Origin: an uncultured Rhodopirellula sp.
GTDB taxonomy: Bacteria; Planctomycetota; Planctomycetia; Pirellulales; Pirellulaceae
NCBI GenBank assembly: GCA_913061385.1
Contig: CAJXTM010000242.1
Span: 1 to 6,343, forward strand
Direction: 5' to 3'
Length of the DNA stretch: 6,343 bases
The notes under the pieces are model-generated. The model was not told the DNA's origin, ran no database searches, and saw nothing but the letters and a program-made list of their open reading frames with translations. Positions within the stretch are counted from its first letter, which is position 1. Each line of letters begins with the position of its first letter. The position numbers and the translations under genes are program-made. Positions 1 through 6,343 of the stretch are shown here, in pieces.

Positions 1-48
1 CGAGATCAGCCTCGGTCTCGTGGGCTCGGAGATGTGTATAAGAGACAG
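1..48 (+). other. Nextera i7-side sequencing adapter (non-biological)
   Basis: This is library construct, not genome. Positions 1-6 (CGAGAT) match the end of the Illumina P7 sequence. Positions 7-14 (CAGCCTCG) match the adapter-orientation form of Nextera index N710. Positions 15-29 (GTCTCGTGGGCTCGG) are the Nextera read-2 sequence. Positions 30-48 (AGATGTGTATAAGAGACAG) are the 19-base Tn5 mosaic end. The genomic insert therefore starts at 49, which is a tagmentation cut and not a natural boundary. The adapter sequences are recalled from established knowledge; the match is read directly from the bases. Confidence 0.98.
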
Positions 49-545
49 GTGCATTTCCTCGTAATCAACGGCGTTTCAACCGATCAAATCTCCGACCACA
101 AATGGGCTTGATTCCCCCGACACCGAGAGATTCTGCCCAGAAGAACACCGGCAGCACTACCAACCTGTGCCAATGCCCCAGCAATGACACCCCCAAAAAA
201 CGCGGGACGCACTGAACCCTCGATCCAAAGCATCCTGATTGGCTAAAAATCGCACGGGAGAAACGGCATTCCAACCAGCACGGGTTCCGCCTCAAGAACG
301 AGATCTAAAACCGGAAACCAACGATAAATTCGAAATGCAACGCCGATCCAGTATTTCGCCAAGTCTTACCGTCCGAACAACCGCCCGGTACATTCCCATC
401 CTGAAACGGGAGGGTCATCCAGCAGATTGAAACTGCAGGTTGGCTTGCTACCGTGATGCACACCCCTTCCCGAACTGCCCAATTGCTTTGCCCGTCCTAA
501 CCCCAAGTCGACAACGCTAAAAAACAAGAATAGGAAACTAACCCG
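49..545. other. Region without a confident gene, upstream of the aldehyde dehydrogenase
   Basis: No recognisable gene, RNA, repeat or strong promoter is visible in these 497 bases. A + frame is open from the insert edge at 49 to a TGA at 109-111; it encodes 20 residues (VHFLVINGVSTDQISDHKWA) that could be the tail of a gene cut by the insert end. On the - strand a 49-codon ATG frame (233 down to 84) encodes one hydrophobic stretch, but it matches nothing I know. The other frames here give arginine-, proline- or cysteine-rich translations typical of non-coding DNA. The region should contain the promoter of the + strand dehydrogenase, but I could not find a convincing -35/-10 pair. Confidence 0.5.
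532..535 (+). promoter_or_regulatory. Weak Shine-Dalgarno candidate for the aldehyde dehydrogenase
   Basis: AGGA lies 10 bases before the ATG at 546, within TAGGAAACTAACCCG. The match is short and the spacing is slightly long, so it only modestly supports this start. The better argument for the start is that the protein then begins with the usual family opening (H-W-I-G-G at residues 8-12). Confidence 0.45.
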
Positions 546-1976
546 ATGACAATCGCTCGGCACCAACACTGGATTGGTGGAATGGAAGCCAATTCAACCA
601 GCGGTGAATACTTCACGGACCTCAATCCGATCGATGACTCACCTTATGCGGAAATCGCCAAGGGTGTTCAGCCAGACATCGAGCGGGCCGTTGAAACAGC
701 ACACGCGTGTTTTGACAGCTACCGGCAATCGTTACCCAAAGAACGGCAAGGCTGGTTGCTACAAGCAGCCGAACTACTGCAAGCAGAATCCAGTGATTTC
801 ATCGATACGTTGGTAGACGAAGTTGGCTCACCATTGCTAAAGGCAAAACGAGAAATCGAAACCTCGGTAAGTATCCTGAGATCAGCCGCCGGTGCCACAC
901 ACCATCTTGCCGGCAAAACCTTACCTACGGATGTTCCCGGACGACTCAGCATGAGCATCCGTCGTCCACTGGGCGTGATCGCAGGGATCACCCCTTTCAA
1001 CGTTCCTTTGATCAAGAATATCAAACACTCTGCGATGCCGCTGGCGACCGGCAACACCGTGGTCCTGTTACCCTCCGAGCATGCACCAGTGACGGCCCTA
1101 AAGGTTGCCAAATTATTTGCGGATGCTGGATTTCCAAAGGGATCATTCAATGTAGTGACAGGTTTCGGAACAGAACTTGGCGACACTTTGACTTGCCACC
1201 CTCATGTGCGCATGGTTGGCTTCACCGGATCAAGCCGTGTCGGGCATCACATCAGCGCCTTATGTGGCAAACATGCCAAACGCTACTCTCTGGAATTGGG
1301 AGGTAAAAATCCGTTAGTGGTGCTGAAGGATGCTGACATCGATCAAGCAGTGCAGGGCAGTGTCGTCGGCTCATTTCTTTACCAAGGACAAATCTGCATG
1401 GCATCAAGTCGGATTTACGTAGAGCAACCGGTTTACGACGAATTCCTGACCAAGTTTTTGGTAGCTACCCAGCATTTGGGAATGGGCGATTTGCGGAGTC
1501 CGTCAACCATGATCGGACCGATCATTCACGAAAGGCAACGCAAACGGATCAAGGAACATATCCAAGACGCGACAATGAAAGGTGCGAAAGTTCTCTGCGG
1601 TGGGAACTGGCAACAGAACTACTGCCAACCCACGATCCTCACCGATATAAACGACCAAATGAGGATCAGCCGCGAAGAAACTTTTGGCCCAGTCACCACC
1701 CTCCATGCAGTCGGCTCAGCTGACGATGCGCTGAAGCTTGCGAATGATTCCAATCATGGACTGAGCGCCTCGATTTACACCACCAATCTAACGCAAGCCA
1801 TGCGATTCGCAGAACACCTTGAAGCGGGGATGGTGCATATCAATGGCACCACAATCCAAGACGAACCGCACATTCCTTTTGGCGGCGTCGGCGACAGCGG
1901 ATTCGGGCGTGAGAGCACTGACCCGGATCTTTCCGACTTCACCGAGTGGAAATGGGTTACATTCCAACACAGCTGA
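546..1976 (+). CDS. NAD(P)-dependent aldehyde dehydrogenase, aromatic-aldehyde (vanillin/benzaldehyde-type) subgroup
   Basis: This is a complete 476-residue cytoplasmic enzyme of the ALDH superfamily, which oxidises aldehydes to carboxylic acids. The length is normal and the N-terminal W-I-G-G fits the chosen ATG. Visible motifs are the oxyanion asparagine N152 in T-P-F-N, the cofactor loop G-F-T-G-S-S-R-V-G (225-233), the general base E250 in L-E-L-G-G-K-N, the nucleophile C284 in G-Q-I-C-M, and E378 in E-E-T-F-G-P-V. Both G-Q-I-C-M-A-S-S-R and the C-terminal H-I-N-G-T-T-I-Q-D-E-P-H-I-P-F-G-G (431-447) resemble vanillin, benzaldehyde and salicylaldehyde dehydrogenases, so an aromatic or similar bulky aldehyde is a plausible but unproven substrate. 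An oddity is that the lysine expected in the cofactor-binding L-K-P-S-E segment is leucine (L175, codon TTA at 1068-1070), although E178 is kept. The gene stands alone on its strand and converges with the glycosidase gene, 24 bases away. The family call is very secure; the substrate is not. Confidence 0.96.
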   Translation: MTIARHQHWIGGMEANSTSGEYFTDLNPIDDSPYAEIAKGVQPDIERAVETAHACFDSYRQSLPKERQGWLLQAAELLQAESSDFIDTLVDEVGSPLLKAKREIETSVSILRSAAGATHHLAGKTLPTDVPGRLSMSIRRPLGVIAGITPFNVPLIKNIKHSAMPLATGNTVVLLPSEHAPVTALKVAKLFADAGFPKGSFNVVTGFGTELGDTLTCHPHVRMVGFTGSSRVGHHISALCGKHAKRYSLELGGKNPLVVLKDADIDQAVQGSVVGSFLYQGQICMASSRIYVEQPVYDEFLTKFLVATQHLGMGDLRSPSTMIGPIIHERQRKRIKEHIQDATMKGAKVLCGGNWQQNYCQPTILTDINDQMRISREETFGPVTTLHAVGSADDALKLANDSNHGLSASIYTTNLTQAMRFAEHLEAGMVHINGTTIQDEPHIPFGGVGDSGFGRESTDPDLSDFTEWKWVTFQHS

Positions 1977-2000
1977 GAAACACTTGCGATACGCGTGACC

Positions 2001-5000
2001 TCAGTTGGCCGATTCAGTCACACGAGGTAACCAAACTCGCATACGTCCTGGCCCCCGATTGGAATACATGTAGTACGGAATCAACGTTAGCCCATCGTGT
2101 TGGTTGCCGATAACATTGTCAGCTTCAGTAAGCGTGATGGCGCCTCCTAACAAATCGTCACTCCAATTGGCTTTGAGCTTTGCAGTATCGGAAAGCTTCC
2201 ACTGCGCCGCATCTGATTCGTTGTCTTTGAATTCCGCACAATAAACCAAAGGCCCTCGCTCAACTGCCACCATGCCTTTGTCAGCAGTGGCACGTGGATG
2301 CGCAACAACCCTGCGGATTGGCATCGGTAATACCAGCCGAATCACGTCATTCTTGTTCCATTGCCGACGCACTGAGACATATCCGTCGTGAATTTCGACT
2401 GGCACTGGGCTTCCATTGACGGCCAGTCTGATCGGCAATTCAGGCGAATCAACATACTGGTAAAGATTTCCTGGCATCGGCTGATTACGTGCCCAACCTG
2501 GAATCCTTAATTTGATTTCAAAATCAGCTTTCTGTTCTGGCACAACCGTAATCTGGATGTCACCATCCCACGGGTAACGGGTTTCCTGCGTTAACACGAT
2601 CGCATTACTGCCCAATAACAGCTCGCCACGACTGGCAAGGTATTGGTTGACTCGAATCGTGTTCTCACTTTGGCTATATGCGTAACCACTGATGGATGAG
2701 ATCACACGAACAAGATTCGATGGACAACAAGCACAATCATGTCCTGGCCACGGCCAACGCTCGCGTCCACCCGTTTCCAGCGGATTGGTGTAATAGTGGC
2801 GATCACCCTCGGCAGAGAGCGCGCTGAGCATATTGTTATAAAACGTTCTTTCAATAAGGTCGGCGTACTTACTTTCACCTGTCATCAGATGAAGCCTATG
2901 ATTCCACATGGCAAATGCAATTCCAGAGCAAGTCTCTGCATAACAACCATTCCCAAGCTCGTAGTCACCAGCAAACCCTTCTGGCCCACCCGGCTGACCA
3001 ATTCCTCCGGTCAAGTACGTTTTCCGGTTGGTGATATTGTCCCAAATTCGAAAGAGAGCATTGGCATAGGCCTCATCTTGTTCACGCATAGCAATGTCAG
3101 TTGCCGCACAATACAGATAGCCCGCCCTCACTGAATGCCCAACACCATTTTCCTGTTCAACAAACTGCTTGTGATCTTGACTGTAAGTCCCGTAACGATG
3201 CTTTCTGTCAGCTTTTCCTCGCTGGTCGATGAAGAATCTAGCCGTCGTCAAATAGCGACGCTCACCGGTCAGATCAAACAATCGAAACAGAGCCAGTTCG
3301 ATTTCCTGATGCCCTGGTGCATCTTTGCGATCGTCAGGTCCAAACGTTTCGCAAATCAGATCGGCAAAGCGAATTGCAACATCGAGCAATTTCCGCTTCC
3401 CCGTTGCCTGCTTGTAAGCGATCGCCGCTTCGATCAGGTGTCCTGCACAATACAACTCGTGCATGCTTCCCACGTTCGACCAACGCACTTCGGGCCTGCG
3501 TTGGGGCAGGGAATAAAAGGTAAACAGATAGCCGTCATCCCACTGAGCAGAGGCAATCAAGTCGATAACACGGTCGGTGTAAGCTTCCAATTTTGGATCA
3601 GGATGATTCTGAAGCGAGTTTGCGGTGCCCTCAATGATTTTATAAACATCGGAATCGTTGAAGAATGTTCCCGTGAAACCACCCTTCATTTGCCCTGCTG
3701 CTTTGGAGAAATTATCAAGTCTTCGAGACGCCTCACCATTGGCCTTCGTTGATGATTCACAGCGTCCCCAAACATGTGGCAAACTGACTGTACGATTGAC
3801 ATCCATCCGCTCCCGCCAGAGTCCCCCCATCACGGTCACTCGGTCAAACGGTACCGGATCTACAAATTGACTTGGATTGATGTAACGGGGCGATGATTCC
3901 TGCTGTCCCGGCGACGTCGACAAGTACTCGACGGACAAATCATCGACCAACAATTCGCCAACTCCATCACTGCCGATCGTCAATTTGCTGATGTGATCCA
4001 ACCTCAACGTCGGGTTGGATCGCAAAAACGATCGCAAATCAATATCCCAACGCACCCATTCGTCTGTCAGGGCAGACAAGTCTCCCGGGTATGAAACCTC
4101 CGCTCGTTGCATTCCCCAGTCACCATCCTCGCATGCGACCCAAACCCTCGACAGGTTCGATGCTGAACCGGAGCGAAGATACATTCGAATAGAGCGGAAA
4201 TTGTAAGTCGAGCTCAGCCAATCCTGTGGCTGTTGAAAATCAACAGTAGCACCAGCGGAACCGCCGCCCTTATGCGTCAAACGGAGGGACTTGCTGCCTT
4301 TGCCTCCACGCCCGTTCTCCAACGTGATCGATCCGTTACCGAAACTCTTCCAGCGAGAGGCTAATTCATGATTGGTTGACAACGAATCAAAGTTCTCCAA
4401 CCGGCGATCGTAAACAGTAAAACTCCAGACATCCCCGGGAGTAATCACGCCATCAGTAAGAGCATCGACACGCCAATAGAAAACACGTCCGTCCTCCAAC
4501 CCCTCGACGCTTTGCTCGACAATTTCATTGGCGAAGCGTCCTCGATAGGCTCCACGGGGTGACAAGGGCGTGGCCTCACTGACATCTTCGCGTGAGGGCC
4601 CAAAATACAGGTCATGATGCGTCGCCTCATTACCTGGTATCCATTGCAATGCAACGTTTGGTGGTAAGCCGACCGACTGATCTTGAGGTTCGACCAGTCG
4701 GGCTACCTTGACCGGTGCACTCAAATCCAAGGCGAAGTCATCGAAACTGACTTGTCCCTGCTTGTTGCTGTAAGTTGCCTGAAACAAACCGACCTGCAGC
4801 GGCACATTAACCAGATCGCTTCGTTGAAATGGAGACCCATTGAGATCCTGCCATTTGTTCCCGTCGTTGCTATACCGGAGAAAAAACAGGTTCCCTTTTC
4901 GTTCCATTTGCAAGAAACGATCAGCATCGCGTCCCTGTCCATTGCTGCCTTTCTCCGCTCGCCGGCCATCATCAGCCATACGAGCATAGATTCCTCCATA

Positions 5001-5459
5001 AATCGGGAAGTAATCCAAACTGATCCAGTCCTCACCCTTCCCCGCGTCCAAATCATTGGCCGCTCGCGCCATGATTCCGCCATTGTTGAATGATACTGAT
5101 TCATAGTCTGCGATTCGTACAGTGGCTTTGAAATCCGTCGTCACATTTTTGTAAAGCAACGGCCCCAGCGGATTCCAACCTTCCTGATAACGCCCGTTGG
5201 TTGATTGCAAATGCAAAGCTCCATCGGAAATTTCGATACGATCAGCCGTCTCGCGTTCACCTGATCCCAGAAACCCGTCCCAAGATGTTTCAACAACACC
5301 ATCGACAAGAAAATCATGAGGCTCTTCAAAACCATCAGTAAATTTCGTCAACTGCGCCGATGCCGGAGTGCCACAACACATACCAAGGCACGGCAGAAAC
5401 AACAGACAGTGCCCAAGAACACGGGCATTTGCAATTAATTTTGACATCGACAGTCGCAT
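2001..5459 (-). CDS. Secreted multidomain glycoside hydrolase family 127 protein (putative beta-L-arabinofuranosidase, DUF1680)
   Basis: This is an exported protein of 1,152 residues counted from the ATG at 5457-5459. A Sec signal peptide occupies residues 1-35: a basic start, then V-L-G-H-C-L-L-F-L-P-C-L-G, with cleavage likely after T-P-A-S-A. Next come a ConA-like/DUF1349-type beta sandwich (about 43-248), an Fn3-like module (about 250-350, ending Y-W-R-V-D...G-D-V-W-S-F-T), a CBM-like beta sandwich (about 352-512, with D-E-W-V-R-W-D-I-D-L and L-L-V-D-D-L), a short linker, and the GH127 domain (about 530-1148). GH127 enzymes release terminal beta-L-arabinofuranose using a cysteine nucleophile on a zinc site. 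Compared with Bifidobacterium HypBA1, the equivalents appear to be acid/base E827, zinc ligands E842 and C844 (A-E-T-C), nucleophile C911 and ligand C912 (C-A-C-C-P-S-N), with H667 and H775 in conserved contexts. The domain looks intact. An in-frame TTG at 5486 would add nine residues and the ATG at 5447 would remove four; no start has a clear Shine-Dalgarno. Substrate specificity is inferred from the family, and DUF1680 includes uncharacterised members. Confidence 0.93.
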   Translation of the reverse strand: MRLSMSKLIANARVLGHCLLFLPCLGMCCGTPASAQLTKFTDGFEEPHDFLVDGVVETSWDGFLGSGERETADRIEISDGALHLQSTNGRYQEGWNPLGPLLYKNVTTDFKATVRIADYESVSFNNGGIMARAANDLDAGKGEDWISLDYFPIYGGIYARMADDGRRAEKGSNGQGRDADRFLQMERKGNLFFLRYSNDGNKWQDLNGSPFQRSDLVNVPLQVGLFQATYSNKQGQVSFDDFALDLSAPVKVARLVEPQDQSVGLPPNVALQWIPGNEATHHDLYFGPSREDVSEATPLSPRGAYRGRFANEIVEQSVEGLEDGRVFYWRVDALTDGVITPGDVWSFTVYDRRLENFDSLSTNHELASRWKSFGNGSITLENGRGGKGSKSLRLTHKGGGSAGATVDFQQPQDWLSSTYNFRSIRMYLRSGSASNLSRVWVACEDGDWGMQRAEVSYPGDLSALTDEWVRWDIDLRSFLRSNPTLRLDHISKLTIGSDGVGELLVDDLSVEYLSTSPGQQESSPRYINPSQFVDPVPFDRVTVMGGLWRERMDVNRTVSLPHVWGRCESSTKANGEASRRLDNFSKAAGQMKGGFTGTFFNDSDVYKIIEGTANSLQNHPDPKLEAYTDRVIDLIASAQWDDGYLFTFYSLPQRRPEVRWSNVGSMHELYCAGHLIEAAIAYKQATGKRKLLDVAIRFADLICETFGPDDRKDAPGHQEIELALFRLFDLTGERRYLTTARFFIDQRGKADRKHRYGTYSQDHKQFVEQENGVGHSVRAGYLYCAATDIAMREQDEAYANALFRIWDNITNRKTYLTGGIGQPGGPEGFAGDYELGNGCYAETCSGIAFAMWNHRLHLMTGESKYADLIERTFYNNMLSALSAEGDRHYYTNPLETGGRERWPWPGHDCACCPSNLVRVISSISGYAYSQSENTIRVNQYLASRGELLLGSNAIVLTQETRYPWDGDIQITVVPEQKADFEIKLRIPGWARNQPMPGNLYQYVDSPELPIRLAVNGSPVPVEIHDGYVSVRRQWNKNDVIRLVLPMPIRRVVAHPRATADKGMVAVERGPLVYCAEFKDNESDAAQWKLSDTAKLKANWSDDLLGGAITLTEADNVIGNQHDGLTLIPYYMYSNRGPGRMRVWLPRVTESAN

Positions 5460-5674
5460 TCTGGAAACGAGCGGCGTGTCCGACAATGCGTTTGCGTCAC
5501 ATGGAGCAAGAGAGACAGTGATCGGACGAATTGAACTGGCTCACAGTGTAGCAATTTTTCCCACGACAGACGAAAAACCTGCGGTCATGATGGAACAGCG
5601 ATTGCCGGTTCCAGAAACACGCATCGAGCATCAGCCAAACAGCCTAACCAACGAGTTCCGTCTGCTGAAAGTGC
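5460..5674. other. Spacer between the acetyltransferase and glycosidase genes
   Basis: These 215 bases separate two genes on the - strand. The spacing leaves room for a separate glycosidase promoter, but I found no convincing -35/-10 pair. Read on the - strand, TACACT (5541-5546 on +) resembles a -10 box but has no matching -35. No hairpin followed by a T-run is present downstream of the acetyltransferase stop, so no intrinsic terminator can be called. Whether the two genes are co-transcribed cannot be decided from sequence alone. Confidence 0.5.
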
Positions 5675-6295
5675 TTACAGCTCTTTGGAAAAAACGCGGT
5701 AAACTTTGTCTCGCTCACATCCTGCCGATTCCATGATCCCTCGCATCGGCGAGTTTGTCTCAAGGATCCATGACATCTCGCAGTACCTTGCACCACTGGG
5801 CATATACTCTTTTCGCAACGTATCAATCAGCGCGAGGGCGACAGCAGCCCCCACTCTGGTTCGCTGAAAGCGTTTACGGACTCCCATCAAAGGAACGCGA
5901 ACAGTATCACAGGTGGAAAATTTGAGACGCGTCAAAAGCCGCAACCATCCGAAGGGAAGAAGACGACCATCGAGATCATGCAAATACTCATTTACGTTTG
6001 GCAATACAACAATGAATCCAGCAAGTTCACCATCAACTTCGCTCAATAGAACAGCACCGCGATCGAGCACCTGTCTCATTTGCTTGATCAAGTGATCGAC
6101 TTCGGTGTCGGTGGGCGGGACGTACCCCCAGTTATCACACCAGGCATCGCGAAAAATATCGAGTACGTTGCGTAGTTCTTTGTCGTAGTCCTTTCTTGCA
6201 ACCGCACGAATATTCATATTCACTTCGTTGGATGCCCACTGCATGATCTTCTCGATCCGCGGGCTGAACGGCTGAAAGATATCTTTGTAGTAGGC
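5675..6295 (-). CDS. YghO-like GNAT-fold N-acetyltransferase, C-terminal part (5' end cut by insert end)
   Basis: This is the last 206 residues of a larger protein; relatives of this type are about 370-390 residues, so roughly the N-terminal 40-45% is missing beyond the insert edge. The fragment matches the family well: a tail-of-domain A-Y-Y-K-D-I-F, then the GNAT half with F-R-D-A-W-C-D-N-W-G-Y-V-P-P-T-D (48-63 of the fragment), L-L-S-E-V-D-G-E-L-A-G-F (83-94), D-G-R-L-L-P-F-G (109-116), the acetyl-CoA-binding stretch M-G-V-R-K-R-F-Q-R-T-R-V-G-A-A (137-151) and M-S-W-I-L-E-T-N (174-181), ending at TAA 5675-5677. The pyrophosphate loop reads Q-R-T-R-V-G, without the first glycine of the canonical Q/R-x-x-G-x-G/A, so acetyl-CoA use is likely but untested. 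The acceptor is unknown for this group. The open frame continues into the adapter as MYKRQ from a GTG at 6308-6310; those five residues are artefact and are excluded. The gene lies upstream of the glycosidase gene on the same strand. Confidence 0.88.
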   Translation of the reverse strand, partial: AYYKDIFQPFSPRIEKIMQWASNEVNMNIRAVARKDYDKELRNVLDIFRDAWCDNWGYVPPTDTEVDHLIKQMRQVLDRGAVLLSEVDGELAGFIVVLPNVNEYLHDLDGRLLPFGWLRLLTRLKFSTCDTVRVPLMGVRKRFQRTRVGAAVALALIDTLRKEYMPSGARYCEMSWILETNSPMRGIMESAGCERDKVYRVFSKEL

Positions 6296-6343
6296 CTGTC
6301 TCTTATACACATCTGACGCTGCCGACGACTCCTTACGTGTAGA
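6296..6343 (-). other. Nextera i5-side sequencing adapter (non-biological)
   Basis: This is library construct in reverse-complement orientation. Positions 6296-6314 (CTGTCTCTTATACACATCT) are the Tn5 mosaic end. Positions 6315-6328 (GACGCTGCCGACGA) are the complement of the Nextera read-1 sequence. Positions 6329-6336 (CTCCTTAC) are the complement of index S505 (GTAAGGAG). Positions 6337-6343 (GTGTAGA) begin the complement of P5. The genome ends at 6295. Confidence 0.98.

Noticed and set aside
65..430. Two frames upstream of the dehydrogenase: 76 codons on - (65-295) and 63 codons on + (239-430)
   Set aside because: Neither starts with a supported ribosome-binding site, the translations are cysteine/arginine-rich or unstructured, and neither resembles a known family.
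719..1186. 155-codon - strand frame inside the aldehyde dehydrogenase gene
   Set aside because: It is fully antisense to a conserved enzyme and its translation is serine/proline-rich without any domain.
1995..2021. GTGAC-N17-GTCAC repeat as a shared terminator for the convergent genes
   Set aside because: The stem is short, the loop is long, there is no T-run on either strand, and it overlaps the glycosidase stop codon.
3135..3752. 205-codon + strand open frame antisense to the glycosidase gene
   Set aside because: It lies wholly inside the GH127 coding region, whose protein is clearly conserved; the antisense translation has no recognisable domain and low-complexity runs typical of a shadow frame.
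546..5459. Dehydrogenase plus glycosidase as one carbohydrate-use operon
   Set aside because: The genes are convergent, so they cannot share a transcript, and no transporter, regulator, sulfatase or other sugar-utilisation gene is present.
5592..5612. Inverted repeat GGAAC-N11-GTTCC as a terminator or operator
   Set aside because: The stem is only five pairs around an 11-base loop and no T-run follows on the - strand, so it is within chance expectation.
5368..5736. 122-codon + strand frame spanning the whole spacer between the two - strand genes
   Set aside because: It overlaps the glycosidase signal peptide region and the conserved acetyltransferase C-terminus, has no recognisable motif and no ribosome-binding site. 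It is notable only because it stays open across the spacer.
30..6314. Inverted 19-base repeat at both ends as transposon or IS terminal repeats
   Set aside because: The repeats are the engineered Tn5 mosaic ends of Nextera adapters, flanked by index and flow-cell sequence; no transposase gene lies between them.

Overview
The window is a single 6,247-base genomic insert (49-6295) with Illumina Nextera (Tn5 tagmentation) adapter still attached at both ends (1-48 and 6296-6343). The outermost bases are therefore library construct, not biology. The insert looks like DNA of a planctomycete-type bacterium, probably marine and Pirellulaceae-like. This is an inference from three things: the domain style of the large secreted glycosidase (ConA-like, Fn3-like and CBM-like modules ahead of a GH127 domain), the weak or absent Shine-Dalgarno sequences, and the roughly balanced base composition. 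No rRNA, tRNA or other taxonomic marker is present.

Layout from left to right. Positions 49-545 hold no gene that can be called with confidence. A complete aldehyde dehydrogenase gene lies on the + strand (546-1976); its signature resembles aromatic-aldehyde (vanillin/benzaldehyde-type) enzymes, and it lacks the usual cofactor-binding lysine. After only 24 bases comes the stop codon of a convergent gene on the - strand (2001-5459). That gene encodes a 1,152-residue exported multidomain protein with an intact GH127 (beta-L-arabinofuranosidase, DUF1680) zinc/cysteine active site. A 215-base spacer (5460-5674) follows. The last gene, also on the - strand (5675-6295), is the C-terminal 206 residues of a YghO-like GNAT-fold N-acetyltransferase, cut by the insert end.

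The genes do not form an obvious pathway. The GH127 enzyme would act outside the cytoplasm on arabinose-containing glycans, and the aldehyde dehydrogenase is cytoplasmic and transcribed in the opposite direction. The acetyltransferase fragment is co-oriented with the glycosidase, but the spacing does not require an operon. I see no mobile element, CRISPR array, phage gene, toxin-antitoxin pair or defence system, and nothing that amounts to a previously undescribed system. The points most worth a second look are the adapter ends (including an artefactual MYKRQ start on the acetyltransferase reading frame), the missing lysine in the dehydrogenase and the modular layout of the glycosidase.
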